This document shows, in pieces, positions 44,716 through 52,830 of a stretch of DNA of 64,000 nucleotides. The stretch is from Dyadobacter bucti (GTDB lineage Bacteria; Bacteroidota; Bacteroidia; Cytophagales; Spirosomataceae). The stretch lies in the NCBI RefSeq assembly GCF_005869225.1, contig NZ_SWFP01000005.1, positions 496,001 through 560,000 of the forward strand, given 5' to 3'. The position numbers and the translations under genes were made by a program. The notes beneath the pieces were generated by a model. It did not search any database and was not told the origin of the DNA. It saw only the letters and a list, made by a program, of their open reading frames with translations. Each line of letters begins with the position of its first letter. Within the stretch, counting starts at the first letter, position 1.

Positions 44716-46197
44716 ATGAAAAGCTACATTGACCTGATTCAGCAAACGTTCGAGTTCCCGACTATGGAGTTTAACGTTGATAATAATGAGTTGCTGTTCA
44801 ACAATGTACCACTGATGGATATCATCAAAGAACATGGTACGCCGTTAAAGATCAATTATCTGCCCAAGATCGGTGAGCATATCGAAAACGCGAATATGTT
44901 TTTCCGGAATGCTTTCAAAAGGCACAATTACAAAGGAAGTTACACCTATTGTTACTGTACCAAGTCCTCCCATTTCAGTTTTGTGCTGGAAGAGGCTTTG
45001 AAGCATAATATCCATCTTGAAACTTCTTCGTCTTTTGATATACCCATTATAAGGGAATTGTACCGCCGGGGAAAGGTGAACAAATCCACTTTCATCCTGG
45101 CAAACGGTTACAAGCTTCCGCGCTATACCCAATATCTGAGCGAGCTGATCAACGAGGGCTTCAATGTGATCCCCATTCTGGATAACCTGAAAGAAATTGA
45201 ATCTTACGAACAGCAGGTAACAGCCGATACGGTCAATTTTGGGATGCGCATCGCAACCGACGAAGAGCCGAATTTTGCATTTTATACATCCAGGCTTGGT
45301 ATCAGGTACAACGATGTACAGCAGCTTTATAAAGAGAAAATTGAGCCGAATCCGAGGTTCAAGCTGAAAATGCTGCATTTCTTTATCAATACCGGCATCA
45401 AGGACAGTGCGTATTACTGGAGTGAATTGACCCGGTTTATGTTCAAGTACTGCGAGATGCAGAAGATCTGTCCCGAACTGGATTCTATCGATATCGGCGG
45501 CGGTCTTCCGATCCAGACGTCACTGCAGGCTGGGTACGATTACCAGCAGATGATCGATGAGATCATCGAAAACATCCAGTGGATCTGTAACAAGAACAAC
45601 GTTCCCGTGCCACATATCTTTACAGAATTCGGAAGTTATACGGTAGGGGAGAGTGGCGCGGTCATTTATGAGATCATTGATAAAAAACTCCAGAATGACA
45701 AAGAACTCTGGTATATGATCAATGGATCGTTTATCACCCAGCTTCCCGACTCCTGGGGCATGAACCAGAAATACATCATGCTGCCGATCAACAACTGGGA
45801 TAGTCCTTATCAAAAAGTGAACCTCGGCGGCCTGACGTGCGATTCGCAGGATTTTTATAACAGCGAAATGCACAGCGCCGATTTGTATATGCCGATTTTT
45901 GAAGAAGATTCGGAAAAACAGTACATCGGATTCTTCCATACGGGTGCTTACCAGGAATCTCTGGGCGGTTATGGCGGGATTCAGCATTGCCTTATTCCGG
46001 CGCCGAAGCATGTTTTGGTGGATAAAGATGAAGACGGGAAGATCGTAACGCGTGTTTTTGCCGAAGAACAGAACAGTGATTCGATGCTTAAAATTCTGGG
46101 CTTTAAAGACGAATCGTTTACTGTTCCCGAAAAGAATGTAGGTACAGAAATGCGGCCGATCGAGGAAGAGGAGGAATTGGTCGAAACAAAAATCTGA
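44716..46197 (+). CDS. speA: Biosynthetic arginine decarboxylase
   Basis: 493 residues. PLP-dependent fold type III decarboxylase converting arginine to agmatine, first step to putrescine/spermidine. The PLP lysine is Lys 83 in YTYCYCTKSSHFSF; the phosphate-binding glycine-rich segment is SIDIGGGLP near 260; the C-terminal catalytic region includes GGLTCDSQD and FFHTGAYQESLGGYGG. About 150 residues shorter than the enterobacterial SpeA, as in the Bacteroidota form. No partner genes (agmatine deiminase) are adjacent. Confidence 0.92.
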   Translation: MKSYIDLIQQTFEFPTMEFNVDNNELLFNNVPLMDIIKEHGTPLKINYLPKIGEHIENANMFFRNAFKRHNYKGSYTYCYCTKSSHFSFVLEEALKHNIHLETSSSFDIPIIRELYRRGKVNKSTFILANGYKLPRYTQYLSELINEGFNVIPILDNLKEIESYEQQVTADTVNFGMRIATDEEPNFAFYTSRLGIRYNDVQQLYKEKIEPNPRFKLKMLHFFINTGIKDSAYYWSELTRFMFKYCEMQKICPELDSIDIGGGLPIQTSLQAGYDYQQMIDEIIENIQWICNKNNVPVPHIFTEFGSYTVGESGAVIYEIIDKKLQNDKELWYMINGSFITQLPDSWGMNQKYIMLPINNWDSPYQKVNLGGLTCDSQDFYNSEMHSADLYMPIFEEDSEKQYIGFFHTGAYQESLGGYGGIQHCLIPAPKHVLVDKDEDGKIVTRVFAEEQNSDSMLKILGFKDESFTVPEKNVGTEMRPIEEEEELVETKI

Positions 46198-46310
46198 GTT
46201 TGATATAAAGTTCTTTGGATGAGTTCGTTATTAGTCAGTCTGAAACACTCATTCAAAGAATTTATTTTTATATTTTTGCGATGACATTGAAATTATACAC
46301 GACAAGACAA

Positions 46311-46436
46311 ATGAAAAAGCTAATAATTCTTCTTGCGATTTGCGGAACCCTGGCAGTTTCTTCATGTACCAAACATGCCTGCCCTGCTTACGGATCCACA
46401 CAAAAAACAGTTCAGCCAGCTGCCGAACGCGTTTAA
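46311..46436 (+). CDS. Small lipoprotein
   Basis: 41 residues from the ATG at 46311. Positive N-terminus, hydrophobic core LIILLAICGTLAVSS and lipobox ending in Cys (VSSC, about residue 19), then a short hydrophilic tail. Typical small outer-membrane lipoprotein of unknown role. A TATTTTTG -7-like box lies at 46271-46278. Its end overlaps the convergent HAD gene by four bases. Confidence 0.7.
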   Translation: MKKLIILLAICGTLAVSSCTKHACPAYGSTQKTVQPAAERV

Positions 46437-46957
46437 TTCTGATTCTCCAATATAATCCAAGCCGCGGCCAATAAGTTGATGGCAGCGAAATCTCCCGCAG
46501 AAATTTCTGTTTTCGGGATGATATGAATGGTTTTCAATCCTACTTTTTGTCCTGCTTCCATATCCCTGTCCCTGTCACCGATCATCCACGATTGATCCGG
46601 GTCAATTTTATATTTGGCAATTGCTTTTTCCAGCAGTAATGAACCCGGTTTTCTTGAAAGCGAGTTTCCTGAATATTGGGGATGATAAGGGGAAAAATAA
46701 ATATCGTCCAGCGCGTTACCAGAAGCTTCCTGCATTTTTTGATGAATAGCATAAACTGCCTCGGGGTCGTATAAACCTTTTGCGATTCCTGCCTGGTTGG
46801 TGATGACAATCAGGAGGTAACCTGCATTTTTTAAAAGTTGCAGAGCTTCTGTTACTCCATCAGGGATGACAAGATCTTCAAGCCGGTATAGGTAGTCACT
46901 TCTGTCTTCGTTCAACACGCCGTCGCGGTCGAGGAAAACACATTTTCTTTTGGACAA
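46433..46957 (-). CDS. HAD-IIIA phosphatase, GmhB/HisB-N like, without zinc cysteines
   Basis: 174 residues; TTG start at 46957, no ATG near. HAD motif I VFLDRDGVLNED (nucleophile Asp, acid Asp), motif II VITNQAGIA, motif III lysine in SRKPG and motif IV MIGDRDRDMEAG. Length and pattern match the D-glycero-D-manno-heptose-1,7-bisphosphate phosphatase (GmhB) and HisB N-terminal group. The zinc-binding cysteines of that group (CxH...CxCRKP) are missing: the segment reads SPYHP...SLSRKP. It lies 44 bases downstream of hemE. Substrate uncertain. Confidence 0.85.
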   Translation of the reverse strand: MSKRKCVFLDRDGVLNEDRSDYLYRLEDLVIPDGVTEALQLLKNAGYLLIVITNQAGIAKGLYDPEAVYAIHQKMQEASGNALDDIYFSPYHPQYSGNSLSRKPGSLLLEKAIAKYKIDPDQSWMIGDRDRDMEAGQKVGLKTIHIIPKTEISAGDFAAINLLAAAWIILENQN

Positions 46958-47001
46958 GGGAATGAATTTTGAATAAAAAATAAACTGTAATTGTCAGGAA
47001 A

Positions 47002-48033
47002 TCAATATCCTGTCGAAAACTCTTTTACAGACTCGATAAAACAACGCACTTTATCAGGGTTGGTATCAGGATATACACCGTGACCGAGATTGGCAATGTA
47101 ACGCTGCGTGCCGAACTGGTCCAGCATTTTCTTTACCTCAGATCTGATCTGGTCAAAAGAAGAGTACAGCACACAAGGGTCAAGATTACCCTGCAATGTT
47201 TTATTGGGGATTAATTCCCTTGATTCAGCAATGTCCATATTCCAGTCGAGGCCTACTACTGAGCAGTTCAATAAGCTGATTTCTTTTCTTGCAAAAAAAG
47301 CGCCCTTTGCGAAAACAGTTACCGGTACTTCGGTAATTGCGTCACAGATCTGTTTGATATATGGCAAAGAAAACGCCCTGTACTGCTCGGGTGAAAGAAT
47401 GCCTGCCCAGGAATCAAAAACCTGCACCAGATCGGCACCTGCGGCTATTTGAGCTTTGAGGTATGCGATCGTGCTGTCGGTGATTTTTTGCAGCAGCAAA
47501 TGTGAAAATTCAGGATCGGCATACAAGTGCTTCTTGGCAACTGAAAAAGTCTTGGAGCCTTTTCCTTCCGTCATGTAACAGAAAATCGTGAAAGGTGCAC
47601 CCGCAAAACCGATCAGCGGAATGCGGTTTTCCAGCCCCTGCTTTGTCAATTTTATTGCATCCAGAACGTATTTCAGATCTGTTTCCGGCTCCGCAATGTG
47701 TAGTTTCTGAAGATCGTCTACCGTATGAACTGTCGAGGGGAAAAAAGGTCCCCGCTGCTCGATCATTTCATAGGGCAGCCCCATGGCTTCGGGAATGACA
47801 AGGATGTCGGAAAATATGATTGCGGCATCTACTCCGAGTAAATCCACCGGCTGCAAAGTCACTTCCGCAGCCATTTCCGGCGTGGTAGCCAGTTTTATAA
47901 AACTTCCGGCTTTTTCACGGACGGCCCTGTATTCAGCCAAAATCCGCCCTGCCTGACGCATCATCCAAACAGGCGTGCGTTCCACTTTCTCACCACGCGC
48001 CGCCCGAAGCAAAAGATCATTTTTCAATTTCAT
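47002..48033 (-). CDS. hemE: Uroporphyrinogen decarboxylase
   Basis: 343 residues. Decarboxylates uroporphyrinogen III to coproporphyrinogen III in haem synthesis. N-terminal motif RTPVWMMRQAGRILAEYRAVR with the substrate-binding arginines, then VDAAIIFSDILVIPEAMG (conserved Asp), GFAGAPFTIFCYMTEG, and DSWAGILSP. Cytoplasmic TIM barrel, standard length. Likely cotranscribed with the HAD phosphatase 44 bases downstream. Confidence 0.96.
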   Translation of the reverse strand: MKLKNDLLLRAARGEKVERTPVWMMRQAGRILAEYRAVREKAGSFIKLATTPEMAAEVTLQPVDLLGVDAAIIFSDILVIPEAMGLPYEMIEQRGPFFPSTVHTVDDLQKLHIAEPETDLKYVLDAIKLTKQGLENRIPLIGFAGAPFTIFCYMTEGKGSKTFSVAKKHLYADPEFSHLLLQKITDSTIAYLKAQIAAGADLVQVFDSWAGILSPEQYRAFSLPYIKQICDAITEVPVTVFAKGAFFARKEISLLNCSVVGLDWNMDIAESRELIPNKTLQGNLDPCVLYSSFDQIRSEVKKMLDQFGTQRYIANLGHGVYPDTNPDKVRCFIESVKEFSTGY

Positions 48034-48117
48034 CCGGCAAAGGTATGGAGAAAGTGGTTAAGGAGGGTGTTGTGAAAAAAACTATATCCACAACCTTGTT
48101 CTATACACCTCATTTCG

Positions 48118-48177
48118 TTGGGTTAGATTTTATAGATGTATATAAGTGTTGGCCAAATATACAAATGACTAACCCAA
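48118..48177 (-). promoter_or_regulatory. Inverted repeat and -7-like box upstream of hemE
   Basis: TTGGGTTAG (48118-48126) and CTAACCCAA (48169-48177) form a perfect 9-bp inverted repeat around a minus-strand TATATTTG (48154-48161), which matches TAnnTTTG. A TTG at the preferred distance upstream is not seen. Possibly the hemE promoter with an operator or an RNA stem. Confidence 0.35.
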
Positions 48178-48211
48178 TGTGTATCTATCAGAACTTTCGC
48201 AAATTCTCCCC

Positions 48212-50659
48212 TCAAAACTTAAAACTAACCCCAACCAGAAAGTTTCTCCCCGCTTGCGGGAAGTAGAAGTTTTCCTGGGTCAGAGCGCCGCCCGCGAGGT
48301 AGCCGTAGGTATAACCATTGGATTCATACTGCTCGCTCAGTACATTGTTTACCAGTAGGTTAAAGGATATTTCTCTTGTCCAGGCGGGTTTGATAGTCCA
48401 GGTGAGGCGGACGTCGTTGGTGAAATAGGCGTCAAGTTTCCGGGTTTCGCTGGAAGTATTATCGAGGTATTGTTTGCCGACATACTTGGTCAAAAGCGCC
48501 AGTTCAAGATTCGTTTTCGGGCTGTATGTAAGCTGGCTTCCCACGATCACATTCGGGGAAAATGAAATGTCTGATTTTCCGTGATCGACGGTCTGGTAGC
48601 CTCCGTTGTCGTAATCGACAATATATTCAGTGAAATTATTGATCTTGTTCTGGCTGAATGTGGCATTGGCATTCCATTTCAAAAATTTGCTGAAAGCAAC
48701 CGCCCCTTCCAGCTCGACACCGGTACGGTAGCTTTTCGGAACATTAACCCTGATCGAATTGCCGACATCGTTGATCTGTCCGGTCAGTACGAGCTGGTTT
48801 TTGTACTTCATCAGATAATAATTTGCCGCGAAAGCCCAGATGCCTTTTTGAGTGCGGAAGCCTGCTTCCAGGTTTTGCAGAGACTCATTTTTAGGGAATA
48901 ATCCGGCAGTTGAGGATGTGAAATCGTCCCGGTTGGGTTCCCGGTTTCCTACACTGTATGACGCATAAACCGAGCTTTGTTCAGCCAGACGGTAGGTCAG
49001 CCCCGCCTTCGGATTTACAAATGAATATGATTCGTCAAAAGCGAGCTGAGTCAGATCGTTATCGGTACCTGAAATTCTATGGCTCACCTGCCTGAACTGG
49101 ATATCTGCGAATGCATTGAGTTTATCCGTAAACTGGTAATACAACTTTCCATACACATTGAAATCCTTTTTGGTACCGTCGCTGTAATAGTACCGGTGCT
49201 CGTTTTCAATGTTTCCGGCATTACGCGCCCAGATAATCTGTCCGTAGTGATCGCCATCATACTGGTTCCAGCCGCCGCCAATGCTGGCAGTGAGCTTTTT
49301 AAAGCTGTTGTAATCCAGAGAAAAGGTGCTCCCGTAAAAGTAATTGTCAAGCCACCTGCGGCGGATGAGGTCGGTTGAAGTGAGGGTATCGCTGCCGACC
49401 ACGATATTAGGCAGATTATAGCTGCTGTAATCGTCCTGCGTGCGGTATTGTTCATAATATCCGAGGCCGCGGACCAGAAATGCGTTGAGATTAAAAATCC
49501 ATTTATCGCCTAAGTTATGTGAGGAAACGATCTGATAATGGTCCTGCCGGTAGTTATCGACTTCGTTTTTATAAGTGTAGGAATTATAGGTACGGTCGTC
49601 GGAATTGAGCAGGTTTTGGGCATCTTTTTCGCCAATGCCGTTGCGGTCAATGTAAGCCAGAATCCCTTCCCGGTCCCCCCGCAGCTTGGCTTCCGGCACA
49701 CCGTTCCACGACTGGTAGGTTCTTTCTCTTCCTGAAAAAACATTCACCCTTACAAAACTTTTCTTGCCAAAATAACCACCCGACAAATAATAAGAATGCA
49801 GCTCAGAAGACGCCCTGTCCACAAAACCATCCGATGAAACTCTCGATAATCTTGCATCGAAAGTGAATTTATCCTTAACCAGTCCGGAACCCAGTTTGAT
49901 CGTATTTTTGAATGTGTTGAAAGAACCGTAAGAATTGTTCAGTTCCGCATAAGGTTCCTGGCGAAAAGCATTGGTATTGATGTTAACCGTTGCACCGAAA
50001 GATCCTGCTCCGTTAGTGGAAGTTCCAACGCCCCGCTGGATCTGGATACTGCTGACAGAAGAGGCAAAATCAGGCATGTTGACCCAAAAAACACCCTGGC
50101 TTTCGGCATCGTTATAGGGAATTCCGTTGACAGTCACATTGATACGCGTTGCATCGGAGCCGCGGATACGGATGCCGGTGTAACCCACGCCGCCGCCGGC
50201 ATCACTGGTACTGACGAGGGATGGAGTAAAGTTGAGCAATACCGGCAGGTCCTGACCGAGATTTTGTTTATTAATGGCCTCCGCGCTGACATTGGTATAG
50301 GCCATACCCGTTTTATCGTTGACGCGGGTTGCATTGATAATTACTTCATCAGCCTGAAAAGTACTTTTGCTTAATTTGATTTCCAGTTCATCATTTCCGG
50401 AAACTTTAATGCTGGCTGATTGGTAACCAACATAGGATACGTCCAGGGCAGTAATATTCTCTGAAAGGTTTTTTAAAGTAAAACTTCCGTTTTTATCAGT
50501 AACGGCACCACGAATCTCCCCCGCTTTGACGGAAGCGCCGGGCAGCGGTTTGCCATCCTCGCTATCGGTCACATATCCGGTAATGGTTTTTTGGGCAAAA
50601 ACAGATGAGATAAATAAAATGCTGAACAACAGTGTCAGACAGGTCGTAACTTTTCGCAT
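48212..50659 (-). CDS. TonB-dependent receptor, probable thiamine importer
   Basis: 815 residues, signal peptide near SVFAQ. Carboxypeptidase-regulatory-like domain (about 25-105, GYVTDSEDGKPLPGASV), plug domain (NLGQDLPVLLNFTPSLVSTSDAGGGVGYTGIRIRGSD, then VSSIQIQRGVGTSTNGAGSFGATVNI) and beta-barrel to an aromatic C-terminus (FLVGVSFKF). The plug resembles FecA/siderophore-type receptors, but a TPP riboswitch lies directly upstream, so thiamine or a precursor is the likely substrate (known for Bacteroidota TPP-regulated outer-membrane receptors). No inner-membrane partner gene is adjacent. Confidence 0.93.
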   Translation of the reverse strand: MRKVTTCLTLLFSILFISSVFAQKTITGYVTDSEDGKPLPGASVKAGEIRGAVTDKNGSFTLKNLSENITALDVSYVGYQSASIKVSGNDELEIKLSKSTFQADEVIINATRVNDKTGMAYTNVSAEAINKQNLGQDLPVLLNFTPSLVSTSDAGGGVGYTGIRIRGSDATRINVTVNGIPYNDAESQGVFWVNMPDFASSVSSIQIQRGVGTSTNGAGSFGATVNINTNAFRQEPYAELNNSYGSFNTFKNTIKLGSGLVKDKFTFDARLSRVSSDGFVDRASSELHSYYLSGGYFGKKSFVRVNVFSGRERTYQSWNGVPEAKLRGDREGILAYIDRNGIGEKDAQNLLNSDDRTYNSYTYKNEVDNYRQDHYQIVSSHNLGDKWIFNLNAFLVRGLGYYEQYRTQDDYSSYNLPNIVVGSDTLTSTDLIRRRWLDNYFYGSTFSLDYNSFKKLTASIGGGWNQYDGDHYGQIIWARNAGNIENEHRYYYSDGTKKDFNVYGKLYYQFTDKLNAFADIQFRQVSHRISGTDNDLTQLAFDESYSFVNPKAGLTYRLAEQSSVYASYSVGNREPNRDDFTSSTAGLFPKNESLQNLEAGFRTQKGIWAFAANYYLMKYKNQLVLTGQINDVGNSIRVNVPKSYRTGVELEGAVAFSKFLKWNANATFSQNKINNFTEYIVDYDNGGYQTVDHGKSDISFSPNVIVGSQLTYSPKTNLELALLTKYVGKQYLDNTSSETRKLDAYFTNDVRLTWTIKPAWTREISFNLLVNNVLSEQYESNGYTYGYLAGGALTQENFYFPQAGRNFLVGVSFKF

Positions 50660-50753
50660 TGCGATAACTGGTTGTTACGAACAGGCAAGGGGCCACCTAT
50701 CCTTTTGGTATAAATAAAAAATTGATTCGGGACAGCTGTAAAACTGTGCTCGT

Positions 50754-50829
50754 TCTCTCCCTACGCCGGCATTACCCGGATCAGGTTTTATGGGTATGAT
50801 CTCAGCCCGTTCGGTAGGGCACCCCTTTG
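50754..50829 (-). promoter_or_regulatory. TPP riboswitch (THI element)
   Basis: Reading the minus strand: GGGGTGCCC, then the invariant CTGAGA, a short stem, ACCTGATCCGGGTAATGCC and the closing GGCGTAGGGA. These are the conserved parts of the thiamine-pyrophosphate riboswitch. It lies about 95 bases before the TonB receptor start on the same strand and should lower expression when TPP is plentiful. Confidence 0.93.
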
Positions 50830-50883
50830 AGATTATGCTACAAAGCTAGCGCACAATTGCGGATGATTCAATATAAAAGGGAA

Positions 50884-51186
50884 TTATTGTTGCCGCTCAG
50901 TCCAGATGTCAGGATTCTGGCTGGTATGCAGAACTGCCGTAACAATGACTGACCGGTCATTTTCATTAACCACAAAATGAATGAGGAAAGGAAATATATC
51001 GACAACTGCTGTGCGGACTGTCGAATACCTGACGACGTAATGATGTGGGTTAAGGCAAATTCTACGAACTTTTTGCCTTATGAATTGGGTAAAACGTTTT
51101 CCTTGTCCAGGTTGTTTTTCGTTGTACCAGATAGCAGCGTTAAGAATATCTTTCTTAGCCGGCTTAAGAATTACGGCTCTGTACAT
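50884..51186 (-). CDS. RelE/ParE-type toxin
   Basis: 100 residues from the ATG at 51186, which overlaps the antitoxin stop by one base (TGATG). Pattern AVILKPAKKDILNAAIWYNEKQPGQGKRFTQFI..., then YVVRYSTVRTAVVDIFPFLIHFVV, is that of the ParE/RelE fold (mRNA interferase or gyrase inhibitor). It lacks clear features to tell the two apart. Confidence 0.82.
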   Translation of the reverse strand: MYRAVILKPAKKDILNAAIWYNEKQPGQGKRFTQFIRQKVRRICLNPHHYVVRYSTVRTAVVDIFPFLIHFVVNENDRSVIVTAVLHTSQNPDIWTERQQ

Positions 51187-51419
51187 CAAAGATCATTGTC
51201 AATATCGTCGAGCGCGCTATTGAAATCGAGAGCTTGTCCCGGGTCGTTTTTGTAGTTTTCCAGCCTCTCTACAACGAGATCTTTGTGCGCTTTTGGAATT
51301 TGATATGCTTCTTCCAGTTCAATTTCCTGGTATTTGCTTTTCAGGTCATTCCATTCTGATATAGGGATATAAACGCCCGTTGTGATACCCTGGCTGTCGG
51401 AAATATATTCTAGTTTCAT
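51186..51419 (-). CDS. Antitoxin of the RelE/ParE pair
   Basis: 77 residues, ATG at 51419, acidic C-terminus (ALDDIDNDL). Begins MKLEYISDSQGITTGVYIPISEWNDLKSKYQEIE, a common opening in Bacteroidota antitoxins found before RelE/ParE genes. No recognisable HTH. Operon position (antitoxin first, one-base overlap with the toxin) supports the role. Confidence 0.75.
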   Translation of the reverse strand: MKLEYISDSQGITTGVYIPISEWNDLKSKYQEIELEEAYQIPKAHKDLVVERLENYKNDPGQALDFNSALDDIDNDL

Positions 51420-51567
51420 GATTGTGTGGTTTTCGCTTGAACTGCTATTTACAAATATAACGAATTTTTAACTCAGTATTTGAAATGCCCATCAGGTTTA
51501 GAATAGTAACCTTTTCGCTATTTTTACAAGACTGAAACCTAATACTTTGCTCAATTTATCTACTAAA

Positions 51568-52830
51568 ATGACCAGCTATACAGACACAATCGCAATGAGC
51601 GCTTCCCGGCGGGCGATGGAATTGGAATACAAATACGGCGCGCACAATTACAAACCAATGCCTGTAGTGCTGGAAAAAGGATCGGGCGTGCATGTATGGG
51701 ATGTGGACGGGAAACAGTATCTCGATTTTCTGTCTGCATACAGTGCTGTCAGCCAGGGCCATTGTCATCCGGCTATTGTAGGTGCGATGATAGAGCAGGC
51801 TCAAAAACTTACGCTCACTTCCCGCGCATTTTACAACGACCGCCTGGGCGAATGTGAAAAATTCCTGTGCGAATATTTCGGATATGATAAGGTATTGATG
51901 ATGAATTCCGGCGTAGAGGGAGGCGAAACAGCCCTTAAACTGACCCGGAAATGGGCTTATAAAGTCAAAGGGATTGCACCCAATAAGGCCAAAACTGTAT
52001 ATGCTTCCGGCAATTTCTGGGGACGCACGCTGGCCGCGATTTCCGCTTCGACGGACCCTTCAAGTACAGATGATTATGGGCCGTTTTTGCCGGGCTGCGA
52101 AATCATTCCCTATGACGATCTCGACGCACTGGAGAATATCCTGAAAAGCGATCCCGATATCGCCGGTTTTATGGTGGAGCCGATCCAGGGTGAAGCTGGT
52201 GTGGTGGTACCCAAAGAAGGGTATCTGAAAGGTGTGCGTGAATTATGCAGTCGGTACAACGTACTTTTTATAGCTGATGAAGTGCAGACGGGGATCGGGC
52301 GTACAGGCAAACGACTGGCCTGCGACTGGGAGGGAGTGAAGCCGGATATCCTGGTTTTGGGCAAAGCACTTTCTGGCGGTACCATGCCCGTTTCTGCTGC
52401 ATTTGCCGATGACGGGATTATGCTTACCATAGCGCCGGGCGAACATGGATCGACATACGGAGGCAACCCGCTGGCTTGTGCAGTTACCATTGCTGCTTTA
52501 CGGGTTGTTGACGATGAAAATCTGAGTGAAAATGCCGAAGTAATGGGGAGGCTTTTCCGGAGCAGAATGATCGATTTGCAACAACAATGTTCTCTCATTG
52601 AAATCGTTAGAGGGAAAGGACTTTTGAACGCAATCGTTATTAATGATACTGAGGAGAGTGAAACGGCGATGAACCTTTGTTACCGGATGATGGAGAAGGG
52701 CTTGCTCTGCAAACCCACCCATGGTAACAAAATACGTTTTGCACCGCCTTTGGTTATTAATGAGCAACAAATGAACCTGGCCTGTGATATTATCAGCGAA
52801 GTATTTCTGGAAATGAATGGAAAGCTATGA
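51568..52830 (+). CDS. rocD: Ornithine aminotransferase
   Basis: 420 residues from the ATG at 51568 (an in-frame TTG at 51547 is less likely). PLP class III aminotransferase: ornithine to glutamate semialdehyde. GVHVWDVDGKQYLDFLSAYSAVSQGHCHPAIV, MMNSGVEGGETALKLTRKW, MVEPIQGEAGV, FIADEVQTGIGRTGK, and the PLP lysine in VLGKALSGG are present. Cytoplasmic. It overlaps the S41 peptidase gene by four bases (ATGA). Confidence 0.95.
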   Translation: MTSYTDTIAMSASRRAMELEYKYGAHNYKPMPVVLEKGSGVHVWDVDGKQYLDFLSAYSAVSQGHCHPAIVGAMIEQAQKLTLTSRAFYNDRLGECEKFLCEYFGYDKVLMMNSGVEGGETALKLTRKWAYKVKGIAPNKAKTVYASGNFWGRTLAAISASTDPSSTDDYGPFLPGCEIIPYDDLDALENILKSDPDIAGFMVEPIQGEAGVVVPKEGYLKGVRELCSRYNVLFIADEVQTGIGRTGKRLACDWEGVKPDILVLGKALSGGTMPVSAAFADDGIMLTIAPGEHGSTYGGNPLACAVTIAALRVVDDENLSENAEVMGRLFRSRMIDLQQQCSLIEIVRGKGLLNAIVINDTEESETAMNLCYRMMEKGLLCKPTHGNKIRFAPPLVINEQQMNLACDIISEVFLEMNGKL

